From Dallia pectoralis (Eukaryota > Chordata > Actinopteri > Esociformes > Umbridae), in the NCBI GenBank assembly GCA_029465975.1, contig CM055738.1, forward strand, positions 5,235,247-5,299,246: DNA of 64,000 bases. The letters run 5' to 3'. Under the pieces are notes generated by a model. It was not told the origin of the DNA. It searched no databases and saw nothing but the letters and a program-made list of their open reading frames with translations. This document shows positions 1 through 12,673 of the stretch, piece by piece. Position 1 is the stretch's first letter. Each line of letters starts with the position of its first letter. The translations under genes were made by a program, and so were the position numbers.

Positions 1-233
1 GCAAAGTAAACATGATGTTGAGACACCTAAAGCCTGTCGATGCAAAACAAATGCTCTGCAGTTGTTGTTTTTAAGACAGGCCAGAGTAAGGACAAGGTTA
101 AGTCAGATATGAACAGCCACAGTGCCATGAAGGAAAACAAACACCCAGTAGAAGCAGTTCTCCTAGTGGTCAAGGTACAGAACCACAGAAGAACAGACAC
201 ACTTTTCAGGTGTCAAACTGTCCGTCATAATGT
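1..233. other. Sequence beyond the WDR4 3' end; nothing recognised
   Basis: This stretch lies downstream of the WDR4 poly(A) signal. A 106-residue open frame on the plus strand (40-360) runs across the WDR4 3' UTR and has no recognisable domain, so I do not call it a gene. Confidence 0.4.
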
Positions 234-239
234 TTTATT
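234..239 (-). terminator. Poly(A) signal of WDR4 (AATAAA on minus strand)
   Basis: TTTATT on the plus strand gives AATAAA on the minus strand, about 190 bases past the WDR4 stop codon. The 3' UTR would be short and end near 215. Confidence 0.55.
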
Positions 240-427
240 TCAAATCAAAATTAAGAAAACGATGACATTCTCTGTACATAACGTTCTGTCGCCTGAAGCA
301 TCTCTTGGTCCTGAGGCACGATGGTCACTCTATTTACATCTGAACAAGAAACCAAGGTGAATCTCTGAGACCATTTTAACCTAAATATATATAATATATC
401 CCTGCCCACCCATGGCTCCCGCCGGTC

Positions 428-3400
428 TCAGTTGGAGGCTTGGTGCGCGGCTTTGCCCACGTCCTTAGTCTTCTTTCTCTCTCTGTTGGACTGCTGGACC
501 TTCCCCGGTCCCCTCTTCTTGCCCCGCTGTTCATTCTGCTGCTGGAGCCTCTCCTGCTTCTTCAGCCTGTAGGACGCCATATTGTCAAAGCTGACCTTGT
601 ACAGGTGCCGGAAGCGGCTCTCTAACCCGGCTGAGACTGTTGGAAATAGGAACCAAAGGGGAAAACTATTAGAATGACTGCAATCCGTGTTGAGCAACAA
701 TCCTATGTTTGTGTCGCTTGGATCTCTGAGCATCCACCAATCCAAAAATAATAATGTGAATGTGTCCGAGAAGCCTTTGCAGTTGATACATTAAATCTAT
801 GAGAAACACTATTAGGTGGTCGTCATGGTAATGTCAGGACAGGTTAGTTCTCTTTACTGAGGGATTTAGGTGGTCGTCATGGTAATGTCAGGGCAGGTTA
901 GTTCTCTTTACTGAGGGATTTAGGTGGTCGTCATGGTAATGTCAGGGCAGGTTAGTTCTCTTTACTGAGGGATTTAGGTGGTTGTAATGGTAATGTCAGG
1001 GCAGGTTAGTTCTCTTTACTGAGGGATTTAGGTGGTCGTCATGGTAATGTCAGGGCAGGTTAGTTCTCTTTACTGAGGGATTTAGGTGGTCGTCATGGTA
1101 ATGTCAGGACAGGTTAGTTCTCTTTACTGAGGGATTTAGGTGGTTGTCATGGTAATGTCAGGACAGGTTAGTTCTCTTTACTGAGGGATTTATGTGGTCG
1201 TCATGGTAATGTCAGGGCAGGTTAGTTCTCTATGGGGGATTTAGGTGGTCGTCATGGTAATGTCAGGGCAGGTTAGTTCTCTACTGACAGAGTATGATAT
1301 GGGTGTCATGGTAATGTGTGATCAGTGTCTGATATGACTCACCCTCAAGTGCCTCCCAGTGTGGTTGAATGGCCTCTGTGACTCGGTTCTGCTCTGGGTT
1401 TTCACTGTTGAGCTGCAGAAAAACACATGACACAGTGAAGAGTACGACAGAACCAACCTAGATCCCGCTGTAGCCAGGTGTAACACCCAGTATTTACTAA
1501 ACAACTGTATAATCTAGTGTGTTTACTGAAATGATTGTACTTTTTCATTTCAGTTAAACTGACAGCGTATAACTGTGCGTTTCCGCATTTCGTTGTACTG
1601 TACTGTTCAATGATAGTGAAGTTGAATCTAATCGAACTATAACACTGCAGTATAACCCAGTGTGTTTACTAAACCACTGCAGTATAACCCAGTGTGTTTA
1701 CTAAACCACTGCAGTATAACCCAGTTTGTTTACTAAACCACTGCAGTATAACCCAGTGTGTTTACTAAACCACTGCAGTATAACCCAGTGTGTTTACTAA
1801 ACCACTGCAGTATAACCCAGAGTGTTTACTAAACCACTGCAGTATAACCCAGAGTGTTTACTAAACCACTGCAGTATAACCCAGTGTGTTTACTAAACCA
1901 CTGCAGTATAACCCAGTGTGTTTACTAAACCACTGCAGTATAACCCAGTGTGTTTACTAAACCACTGCAGTATAACCCAGTGTGTTTACTAAACCACTGC
2001 AGTATAACCCAGTGTGTTTACTAAACCACTGCAGTATAACCCAGTGTGTTTACTAAACCACTGCAGTATAACCCAGTGTGTTTACTAAACCACTGCAGTA
2101 TAACCCAGTGTGTTTACTAAACCACTGCAGTATAACCCAGTGTGTTTACTAAACCACTGCAGTATAACCCAGTGTGTTTACTAAACCACTGCAGTATAAC
2201 CCCAGTGTGTTTACTAAACCACTGCAGTATAACCCAGTGTGTTTACTAAACCACTGCAGTGTTTACTAAACCACTGCAGTATAACCCAGTGTGTTTACTA
2301 AACCACTGTATAACCCAGTGTGTTTATAAAACCCAGTGTGTTTACTAAACCACTGCAGTATAACCCAGTGTGTTTACTAAACCACTGCAGTATAACCCAG
2401 TGTGTTTACTAAACCACTGCAGTATAACCCAGTGTGTTTACTAAACCACTGCAGTATAACCCAGTGTGTTTACTAAACCACTGCAGTATAACCCAGTGTG
2501 TTTACTAAACCACTGCAGTATAACTGCCAGTGTGTTTACTAAACCACTGCAGTATAACCCAGTGTGTTTACTAAACCACTGCAGTATAACCCAGTGTGTT
2601 TACTAAACCTAAACTGCAGTGTGTTTATAAACCCAGTGTTTACTGTGTTTACTAAACCACTGCAGTATAACCCAGTGTGTTTACTAAACCACTGCAGTAT
2701 AACAGTGTGTTTACTAAACCACTGCAGTATAAACAGTGTGTTTACTAAACCACTGCAGTATAACCCAGTGTGTTTACTAAACCACTGCAGTATAACCCAG
2801 TGTGTTTACTAAAACCCAGTGTGTTTACTAAACCACTGCAGTATAACCCAGTGTGTTTACTAAACCACTGCAGTATAACCCAGTGTGTTTACTAAACCAC
2901 TGCAGTATAACCCAGTGTGTTTACTAAACCACTGCAGTATAACCCAGTGTGTTTACTAAACCACTGCAGTATAACCCAGTGTGTTTACTAAACCACTGCA
3001 GTATAACCCAGTGTGTTTACTAAACCACTAAAACCACTGCAGTATAACCCAGTGTGCAGTGTGTTTACTAAACCACTGCAGTATAACCCAGTGTGTATAA
3101 CCCAGTGTGTTTACTAAACCACTGCAGTATAACCCAGTGTGTTTACTAAACCACTGCAGTATAACCCAGTGTGTTTACTAAACCACTGCAGTATAACCCA
3201 GTGTGTTTACTAAACCACTGCAGTATAACCCAGTGTGTTTACTAAACCACTGCAGTATAACACAGTGTGTTTACTAAACCACTGCAGTATAACCCAGTGT
3301 GTTTACTAAACCACTGCAGTATAACCCAGTGTGTTTACTAAACCACTGCAGTATAACACAGTGTGTTTACTAAACCACTGCAGTATAACCCAGTGTGTTT

Positions 3401-6400
3401 ACTAAACAACTGCAGTATAATCCAGTGTTTTACTAAACCACTGCAGTATAACCCAGTGTGTTTTACTAAACCACTGCAGCATAACCCAGTGTGTTTACTA
3501 AACCACTGCAGCATAACCCAGAGTGTTTACTAAACCACTGCAGTATAACCCAGTGTGTTTACTAAACCACTGCAGTATAACCCAGTGTGTTTACTAAACC
3601 ACTGCAGTATAACCCAGAGTGTTTACTAAACCACTGCAGTATAACCCAGTGTGTTTATTAAACAACACCAGTACCATTGTGTGTGTTCGTACCGTCCAGC
3701 TGCCTTCCGTGTGTGTGTACATGACGAAGGGCATCTCACGGCAATCCAGCAGGACCCATAGCCGACCCTCAGGGTCAAAGGTCAAATCCAGAGGACAGTG
3801 GGGAAGTGTCAGTCTGCTGGAGATTACCAGACGCTCTTCATCCTCCTGGTCCATCGCAAACAGCTGCACTGAGGGATGTCTGAAAAAACAGGGCAAATTA
3901 TTACATATTACACACAAACACATACACTATGGATTAACATTATTTATTTATGATACACACACCCACCTTTCACACTGCACCGCAACATGACGACCACTAG
4001 GGGAGCCAGCGATTCTGCTGACAGCATACCTCTGGGAACAAACTCAGAGATGTTAATGATAATGTCTAACACATTACCTCACTCAGGGACAGTTGTGAGG
4101 AGTTTAATCATGATAATTTCTCAGTTGTTAAACTGAAAGATCCAATTAACCCTCGTGTTGTCCTCCCAAATGCCTTACACCTTTTGTCCTCTGGGGTCAA
4201 AAATGACCCCGCCTGGTTTGACTGTTTATAAAGCATACAGTATAAATTTTCAATAGATTTTGTGTTACACCTTTAGTCATACTTCAGTTCAACCCATTAC
4301 TAGAAAAAAAATGCTTTTTTGGGAAATTAGAGCCAAATGACCCTGTTTACATAAAAGTATACCCTGTTTTTGAGTACAAAACTGAAAAAAACTATGAATT
4401 ATTTTGACCTAATATTATTTTGACTATTTGACTTATCACTGAGTGGTATTTGTCAAAGTATAGTCAGGATGCTGTTTTTGAATAATTTTATTTTTAGAAA
4501 TGGCAGCCCATAATCACACCTTTTGTCCTCTGGGGTCAAAAATGACCCCGCCTGGTTTGACTGTTTATAAAGCATACAGTATAAATTTACAATAGATTTT
4601 GTGTTACACCTTTAGTCTTACTTCAGTTCAACTCATTACTAGAAAAAATGGCTTTTTTGGGGAATTTAGAGCCAATAGACCGTATTGACATAAAACATAC
4701 CCACATATGCCTGCAAATCCATTTGACCCATCTTTCTCCACTTGTTGCCATAAATGCGTTGCCCCTCCTTGTTTGTCATATTCAGCACTGTCTTCAATAG
4801 GCAGAAACAGGTCAAACGGGGACTTTATGTCATCAATCTGAGACCTTGCATATGCAGTTGGACCATTGTGGCTTGTCTCTCTCTCTGCTGACAACATTCT
4901 TCGCCGGTCACTGGGAGGGATGGAAGACCAGATCAATGTTTCATCCTTTGACTGGAAATATTCTTCTATCTCAGCTGGGTCCTCTTCCTCATTCTACCTC
5001 ATCTGTTGATTCTTCATCTTCACCATAATATATGTTGTCCTCCATTTCTCACACTTCTTCCATTTCAACTTCAGATTCTACCTCATGAGTTAATTCTTCA
5101 TCAAAATAGGTGCCGTGCTCCACTTCTGACACTTATTCCATATCAGCTTCAGATTCTTCCTCATCATCACGTTCATCCATTTCCTAAAATTCAAATCATC
5201 TTCCATTTCTGCAGCAAGAGATGTGGGGGCTTCTTCAGAGGAAGAACTAGCATGCTGTCTGTATGTTGTATCTATCACCTCACCATTATGTTCCTCCTCT
5301 GACCCTGAACCCTCTTCATCAGTTGATTCATCCTCATTATATGCAGCATTGTCCTCCTGGTCATTATTTTCTTTTATATCAAAAATTATCTTGCAAGCCT
5401 CATGTGCAATATAAAACGTCTGCCTCCTCATTGTGCTGCCTGTCTCACTCAGACTAACATGTGAAATGCCCCAAACACCTGTGAGAAAATACTTGTTTTG
5501 TTTTGTGTTGTTGTCATAACCATTGCTTGACCCCACACAACAAACACACAAGATCAAAGTTGTTTTGCCAAGCAGTATGGTGTGACAATTTGCTCCATTG
5601 GACTACTTTGTGCTGCGGGGTCTTTTTGACCCCAGAGGACAACAGAGGTTATTACATTTAGTGAAACACCCAGAATTTAATCAAATTACTACTAATTAGT
5701 TTGACTCATAAAGAGCATAGTAATAAACAACTACCCTTATTTTCAGACCAATTAATGAAAAAAAAAACATATTTTTCAGCAAAATATTTTTTTTGGGGTC
5801 AGAATGACCCCAGGACAACACGAGGGTTAAGTTATTAATTCAGGTTTCTCAACTGGTTTCTTACTTCTAGCTGGTATCCATATTTAGTTGCTTTGTATTT
5901 CTATCAGATTTTGACTTTCCTACTGTTTAGTCCACATATAAAAGACATTTACTGGACACACGCCTGGCCAAAAATTCAGACAGTTTTAAATATACATTAA
6001 ACCATCAGAGAATTCTCCCTCCCAAACATAATAACAGCAACCGCTAAAATAAAATCTCTAGTTTCTGGCAATAATCAGTACAGTTAAACATCCTATACTA
6101 TATCAGATACTATTTTTTATGAGATATCAGAAGCTCTTCTCTGTCTTTCCACCACGAGGTTAGGACAAAAAAGGCCCATCTACACCAAAAATCACAGCAC
6201 TGGACTGCTACAAACACGGTATGAGCGCCTACCTAACGTGATAATATTGCCTCTCTAGATCCCAATCGATTCCTACTAGTTTCAGCCATATCCTGAACAA
6301 ACTGTACCCCATCATGCGTCATAGACGACCGGTTTAACTGGGTAATCTAGGTGGTCGCTCACCGTTTCGTTATCAGAGTTTGGCATCTCCCCCAGCTGCT

Positions 6401-9400
6401 TCAGATCCCAGCTCTGGATCCTCCGGCCTGACGTGTACTCCCACAGCTTCACGGTCCCGTCCTGTGAACACACGCGAGCCCGGTCAGAACACACGCGAGC
6501 CCGGTCAGAACACACGCGAGCCCGGTCAGAACACACGCGAGCCCGGTCAGAACACACGCGAGCCCGGTCAGAACACACGCGAGCCCGGTCAGAACACACG
6601 CGAGCCCGGTCAGAACACACGAGCCCGGTCAGAAGCCCGAGTCAGAACACACGCGAGCCCGGTCAGAACACACGCGAGCCCGGTCAGAACACACGCGAGC
6701 CCGGTCAGAACACACGCGAGCCCGGTCAGAACACACGCGAGCCCGGTCAGAACACACGCGAGCCCGGTCAGAACACACGCGAGCCCGGTCAGAACACACG
6801 CGAGCCCGGTCAGAACACACGCGAGCCCGGTCAGAACACGACAGAACACACGCGAGCCCGGTCAGAACACACGCCGGTCAGAACACACGCGAGCCCGGTC
6901 AGAACACACGCGAGCCCGGTCAGAACACACGCACGCGAGCCCGGTCAGAACACACGCGAGCCCGGTCAGAACACACGCGAGCCCGGTCAGAACACGCAGC
7001 CCGCAGAGCCCGGTCAGAACGAGCCCGGTCAGAACACACGCGAGCCCGGTCAGAACACACGCGAGCCCGGTCAGAACACACGCGAGCCCGGTCAGAACAC
7101 ACGCGAGCCCGGTCAGAACACACGCGAGCCCGGTCAGAACACACGCGAGCCCGGTCAGAACACACGCGAGCCCGGTCAGAACACACGCGAGCCCGGTCAG
7201 AACACACGCGAGCCCGGTCAGAACACACGCGAGCCCGGTCAGAACACACGCGAGCCCGGTCAGAACACACGAGCCCGTCAGAACAGCCCGGTCAGAACAC
7301 ACGCGAGCCCGGTCAGAACACACGCGAGCCCGGGCCAGAACACACGCGAGCCCGGTCAGAACACACGCGAGCCCGGTCAGAACACAGCCCGGTCAGAACA
7401 CGCACGCGAGCCCGGTCAGAACACACGCGAGCCCGGTCAGAACACACGCGAGCCCGGTCAGAACACACGCGAGCCCGGTCAGAACACACGAGCCCGGTCA
7501 GAACACACGCGAGCCCGGTCAGAACACACGCGAGCCCGGTCAGAACACACGCGAGCCCGGTCAGAACACACGCGAGCCCAGTCAGAACACACGCGAGCCC
7601 AGTCAGACATTTTTTTGCTCTCATGCTGAACCTGGTCTGAATCTCTCACCCCAGATCCAGAGAGTAGCCAGTGTGGATGTCGTGGAGGAACCAATAGAGA
7701 ACTGACAAACCTATGCAAAACAAAAACACAATCAGTAAATTAAATATAAGGAAATTAGTGGCGAAGTTAAACCGTCTGCTTTTCATGGGCATTCCCTGCA
7801 TTGGATGCCAGCTGTACTTACTCCAAGTGTCCCAGACAGAAAGCCTGGATATTGTAGGGAGACTTGAGGTGGCTCACCCGGATCTTCTCATCACGGTCAG
7901 CTGTGATGACATACTTGTTGTCTGGGGTCAGCGTCTAGAGGGGGAGGGAGGGGGATCCTGAATAGCTAAGCAGTTTGTTGTGGGGTTAACTGGCAGTGAG
8001 ACGTTATAGGCCACGCTGCTACATTAAAAAAGCAGTACAGTCCAACCTCATCAACCACCACTACCACCACCACCTTACCAGGATATGGGGCTGACATTCT
8101 CACTTACTTTACAGTAAGAGCAACATCAGCAGAAAACTACCATAAAAAAACATTAAACTTTTAGACAAATGGCCTGACCATTAATGACAAGGTATAACGT
8201 GCACAGAGTAATCGTCAATACCATGGACAGTAGCATAGACAGATGTCCCAGCTTCATGTCTCCGGTCCTCTGGGGCTCCACCACAGAAAAGGAGTAGACA
8301 TCTCCTGACTTGTCTGCCACCCAAACTTCATCTTCATCCTCGGTGAAGACTACAGACGTGCACCTTCTCACCACCCACCTGGAATCACAGGACTGTTTCC
8401 AGTTACCACGTAAACGCAGGCGTGCTAAAATGGGAACGTTTTGTTCTGATTTCTGTATCGGTAAAAGATTTTGGCCCAATTCAGAGAACATGCTAATCAA
8501 AAGCATGTTGGTATTTGGGTTTGATTTTTCTAATTGAGTGGCGTTTAACAACAAATTTGTTACCAACCATTGTATGAATTCATTGAACTATATGCTGCAA
8601 AATCTACCTCAAAGTAATGGTGGCATACCTTGTGCTGATGATTTGCCACGACGGTTCACAATCTACCTCAAAGTAATGGTGGCATACCTTGTACTGATGA
8701 TTTGCCACGACGGTTCACAGCGGAACAGAACCAGGCGTTTGGAGTCATCCGTAAGCGACACAAGTTTCCCTGAGGCAGACACAGCGAATGCCAAGATCCG
8801 GTCAGTACCGGTCTCCTCCGATCCGCCTCCATCACTACCCGGACGCAAATAATTAATACATATCATGTGAAGGAACAGCTGCTTATCACTATTATATAAC
8901 AAAACAGCAGCACTACGTGGAAAAAGACAACAACAACGTCTCTACACAAATCAAATACAATATAAGCATTAGATCAATTAGGCGAGATTGTAGTTTATGA
9001 CTTGACGTAGGTTGTGTTTTCAACCCATAGTACCTTATGACTGTCACTTTAGGCTGAAAATACATCACTACACTACCTAACTAGAGAAAGTGTGTACCTT
9101 TTTTCAGCCTCTGTGCACTTGGGCTTCTCTTCTGCTGTGCTGCAATCGAACACAAATGGTTCTCTGGTACCAAAAAATGAAAAGTTAGTACTTAGATGAT
9201 TTCATACAATACAGTACAGGAAAGTAGCTCGTTAGCATGACAGCCAGCTACCTCTCCTTCGATAACCCTATGATGCATGTCATTAAACTGATAATTCAAT
9301 AAACCAGACATACACACGTGTCTACAAACCTGCTGTGTTTAGTGTGTACTGCAATTAGCTTTTTGTCACAGGTGGATATGAGCCAATCTCCACAGACACC

Positions 9401-9412
9401 AAGAGCTGCCAT
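428..9412 (-). CDS. wdr4: WDR4, non-catalytic subunit of tRNA (guanine-N7)-methyltransferase, 11 coding exons
   Basis: WDR4 is the beta-propeller partner of METTL1 (Trm82 in yeast) in nuclear tRNA m7G46 methylation. Coding exons in transcript order are 9412-9330, 9163-9098, 8834-8688, 8378-8222, 7934-7822, 7710-7650, 6461-6363, 4031-3967, 3879-3693, 1412-1343 and 636-428. Every border has GT/AG and the phases close, giving 1257 nt, 418 aa (human 412). The start MAALGVCGDW is the first in-frame ATG. WD signatures visible in order include TDDSKRLVLFR, VADKSGDVYSFSV, LGHLSMLL, TADRDEKIRVS, CLGHLEFVS and SGSGDGTVKLWEY. The last Arg of ADRDEKIR matches human Arg170, a disease residue. The lysine-rich tail (YRLKKQERLQQQ) is also typical. 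The introns are swollen by three minisatellites and a piggyBac remnant, and the donor of coding exon 3 is tandemly duplicated. The gene is divergent from the NDUFV3-like gene at 10761. Identity is firm; single splice sites are inferred by eye. Confidence 0.93.
812..1290. repeat. 54-bp minisatellite, about 9 copies, in the last WDR4 intron
   Basis: The unit begins TTAGGTGGTCGTCATGG and repeats every 54 bases with few substitutions and one shortened copy near 1230-1290. It lies between coding exons 10 and 11 of WDR4 and contains no coding sequence. Confidence 0.9.
1630..3665. repeat. 32-bp minisatellite, about 60 copies, in WDR4 intron 9
   Basis: The unit TTTACTAAACCACTGCAGTA plus TAACCCAGTGTG repeats with a 32-bp period for 2 kb. 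Each unit carries a PstI site (CTGCAG). Scattered copies are truncated (for example near 2320, 2610 and 3030), as expected from unequal exchange. The array stops about 30 bases from the exon at 3693-3879. Short open frames inside it are products of the repeat. Confidence 0.95.
4150..5826 (-). mobile_element. Degenerate piggyBac-like element with TTAA target duplications
   Basis: The element starts CCCTCGTGTTGTCCT and ends with the inverse AGGACAACACGAGGG. It is flanked by TTAA at 4146-4149 and 5827-5830, the hallmark of piggyBac insertion. On the minus strand the remains of a transposase amino-terminal part can be read: an acidic Ser/Glu/Asp-rich frame (5557-5090), then a frame containing IPPSDRRR and GPTAYARSQIDD-type residues (4936-4628), as in PGBD proteins. 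The catalytic DDD region is missing, so the element is dead or non-autonomous. The left end is partly duplicated (4178-4312 and 4516-4648). It sits in WDR4 intron 7, between the exons at 4031-3967 and 6461-6363. Confidence 0.85.
6466..7607. repeat. 21-bp GC-rich, CpG-dense minisatellite abutting a WDR4 splice acceptor
   Basis: The unit GAACACACGCGAGCCCGGTC plus A repeats about 50 times with a few deleted units. Each unit holds three CpG dinucleotides. Because 21 is a multiple of three, long open frames appear on both strands (up to 441 residues of repeated heptapeptides); these are artefacts. The array ends four bases from the WDR4 acceptor at 6462, so the last unit provides the upstream part of that 3' splice site. 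Confidence 0.95.
8601..8718 (-). repeat. 59-bp tandem duplication of the WDR4 coding-exon-3 donor
   Basis: Copies at 8601-8659 and 8660-8718 differ by one base. On the minus strand each contains the last 31 or so bases of the exon, the 5' splice site (CAAG|GTATGCC) and the start of the intron. The inner copy (donor at 8687/8688) keeps the frame to the next exon; the outer copy has a donor at 8628/8629. Confidence 0.9.
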
Positions 9413-10760
9413 GGCTACTTCTACAACCACTGTTCACGTGGGACTCACGACCTGGACTATTTGTCGCGCATATATGACGTCACCAAATAAATACATCAAA
9501 CAGTCGCACCTATTCTACGTCACCAAATAACTATATCAAGCAGGCAAAGGATTCCCTGTTTCCCACTGTTACCTGCTGTTCAGGTACAATCCAGGTAGGA
9601 AGATGCTTGCTGAGTTAATACATGTTTGTCGTGTACAGTCTACTCTCGAAACATAAAGCTAAAGTTATTAGTATCAGGGTAAACCAATACTTGTTTAATT
9701 ACATTTAAGGGCCTTTCTAAAATACTCCTGGTGGTCCATCTCCTCTGGCTTTTCACCCACACTAGGTTTTATGCAAAAAAATCAGAATAGGTTTCTGCTT
9801 CAGAGACATTTGGGAATTTGTTGGCGATTTGCGTGAATATAAGCGTACAATACATAGATGGCCATCATTAAGGCATATTTTAATAGACTGAAACCCATAA
9901 TGTACGCTTTATATCCCGATGACATTTAAACCCCGGGATATTGGGTCCAGATCGAGGTTCTTGACTTGAACCAACCTGGAACAAATTGTACACATCTCTG
10001 CCATTGACAAGCGTGCTTTACTATTTTCATGAAATACATGATGCGTTATATTGAAAACCAGTGTGTTATGCATGGTTATGGGAACACAGTATGTCTGAGT
10101 TTGTCTTTTTTGACTGTATTATTCAATGTTTCGACGTTATTGAAGATCTATTTACACATTTGTTATCTTAGACATAAACCCTTAATTTGACAAAGTTTAT
10201 AATCTGTCTGATCCCAGAATGGATAAGGGGGCGTGTATTTACCGGTTTAGTAGTGACCTTCAGTTACATAAACTGCTTTATAGTTGGTCCACCCGTGAGA
10301 AGCTTCAATATTGGTACTGTTCGATTTATTGGTAGATGCTCATAATTTATAAATGAATTGCTAAATCGTTAGAAATATATATATATATATATATAAAGGG
10401 TCTCTCATGGGTCAAAGCATTGCATGCCGAACATTGGAGCCTATACCTCCCTAAACCGGTGGTAACCCGCTAATTATATTCTTTTTGAGTCTGAGTTTTC
10501 GTTTTAAATTTCAATTGTATAAAATAATATGTAATAATTCAGCCGTGGTTAGATATTGCAGATGTGTGTTATGGTTGTTGTGCATTGCTTTCTGATCTAT
10601 TCACGGTTGTTCTTATGTGTGCCTATAATTTAAACTAACTGTTCAATATATTCCTAACATGTGCTCTGGAATACATTGAGCATCATTAATGATACATATG
10701 TTGCGTTGCACACGCATGATAATAAGTCTGTGTTTCCGTTTGAATGATTTCAGTGCAAAG
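9413..10760. promoter_or_regulatory. Divergent intergenic region between WDR4 and the NDUFV3-like gene
   Basis: Both neighbours point away from this 1.35-kb stretch, so it must hold both promoters. It is AT-rich, has a (TA)n run near 10375-10396 and no CpG island that I can see. No other gene or repeat was recognised. Confidence 0.5.
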
Positions 10761-12642
10761 ATGGCGGCTTCCTTGCTTAGACTGGGTCGACACGGCTCTC
10801 TGAAGGTAATAAAATGTCATGCACTTAATCTGAACATTCAACATTATTTCAGAGACCTTTAAAAAAAAATTGCAATGTCGTTTTTTTAAATTTGTGTTAA
10901 TACAAACGTAGCTATATTGACTATTGTACACTTTGAGGAACATGGTTAAAGATACAGATGATGTAACATGTTGTGCAGGGTATGTACTAAACGTAATTTT
11001 ACCGGGAATAAAATTATCACATCAGGTATTTATTTAAGATGCCAACTTAGTTTACTCGTCTATGGTCCTGCTGCTGCCCGGGCATTGCTCAGCACAAAGC
11101 TTGTAGGTTGATGTTTTTGTGCTAGTAAAATGAATGTGCATGCATGCATATGTGGCCAACCGATACTCACAATAACACAAGTAAGACTCTGGCCATCGAG
11201 AGTTAAGTGTATTTGAACTTTAATTTTAATCTCATTTCATCAGTGCGTACAGGCAGAGTGCTGGAACACGTTGAGGAGAGCTCCTTCAGCTGCCCTATGT
11301 ACAAAAACTGGGGGGCCCAAGAAGCCCAAGAAGACCAGCCCAGGAAGTAGGTTGTAATCTGAATTTGATTTGCCCGAAATACCTCAAGTATTATGGTTTC
11401 ATTTATGGCCTTCACAGACTTTAAACCATATTGTTTTTTCTGTTCTGTAAAATATCAATGTAAACCTGGCCAGATTGCCATTTGCTTCAGTTATTTGTCA
11501 CATTACATTTAGAAACTTTCAACTACTGTGAAACAGAACCCAAAAGAATCCTCACACAAGTATGTCTTTCACTATTGTAAAATGCTCCACTTATAACTTC
11601 AAATAAGCAAGTGTGGTAAAACAACCTCCAAGATTCCACAGAATGTTCTATGTGACTGAGATCCAGTCAGTTGGCGTTGGCAGTTTATCCGTGCTCCCAT
11701 TGGTCAGTAAGAGTACTTAGTCAGCCGACCTAGACATTCTCACAGTGACCCAATTGAAAGCCAATCGTGTATGACTACATCCTTTGCCCAATACATGGAA
11801 ATGTTGACATTTCTATGACGAATTTAAAGACTTTGCTGTCATGTTTGTTTTTGTTTTGAACATAGTTATAACGATAGAGATACATTTCTTGCATTAATTC
11901 ACCAAGTAGTGGTACCAAAGTACTTCGACTGATGCAATGTTCCAATCTGGTAAAACTCTCACCCAATTTCCTGAGGGTTTTACCTTGTTCACAGGTTTTA
12001 CTTTTTTCATGTCCAAACAGAACACTCTACAGTCCTTCCATCCGTAAAGATTGACCTGGGGCGCCATTATGACTTTTTGTTCGAAAGAAAAATGTACCTC
12101 ACCCCTTAGAATACATTTCATGCATATAAGATGTTGCAGACTGTGATTCCGAATCCACCAGAACTATTGCATTTCTGCCAGACGTGCTAGGCTACGTACA
12201 GTGTTTTTAAATTATGTTATGGTGATTCTTTTTCAAGAATTACTTTTCTAGATGTATATGTGGAATTTGACACTTTCATTTGAGACGCTAATTAATTTAG
12301 TTAAAAATCGTTAGACATGTTAACCCAGTTACACATCATGATCTTATTTTGAAGGATAGTGTAGTACTACTGTAGTAGCTGCCTATTTATGCACCAAATC
12401 TCTAGTATTTACATTTCTTAGTTAAATCGCGCTAGGCTGCCAGTTCTTTAGGAGTATTATTTTTACGACTGATAACAAGTCGGCCAAGTCTTGCTAGTCT
12501 CTAAATACTGTTGTTTAATCGAACGAGCTGTATTCCGCTCACAGGTATGCCACTGAAAATATGTTTCGTTTGATGCACCAATCTTTTATCGTGTGTGCGT
12601 GCGTGCGTGTGCGTGTGCGTGCGTGCGTGTGCGTGCGTGCGT

Positions 12643-12673
<31 letters not shown>

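Noticed and set aside
2564..2812. 82-residue frame with repeated CLLNHCSI peptides
   Set aside because: Product of the 32-bp array.
1630..3665. CRISPR-like appearance of regular short repeats
   Set aside because: The repeats are head-to-tail without unique spacers and lie in a vertebrate intron; they are a minisatellite.
6380..7705. Open frames of 441 and 398 residues (and several minus-strand frames) at 6.4-7.7 kb
   Set aside because: They are translations of the 21-bp minisatellite, whose period is a multiple of three; peptides are repeated heptads in every frame.
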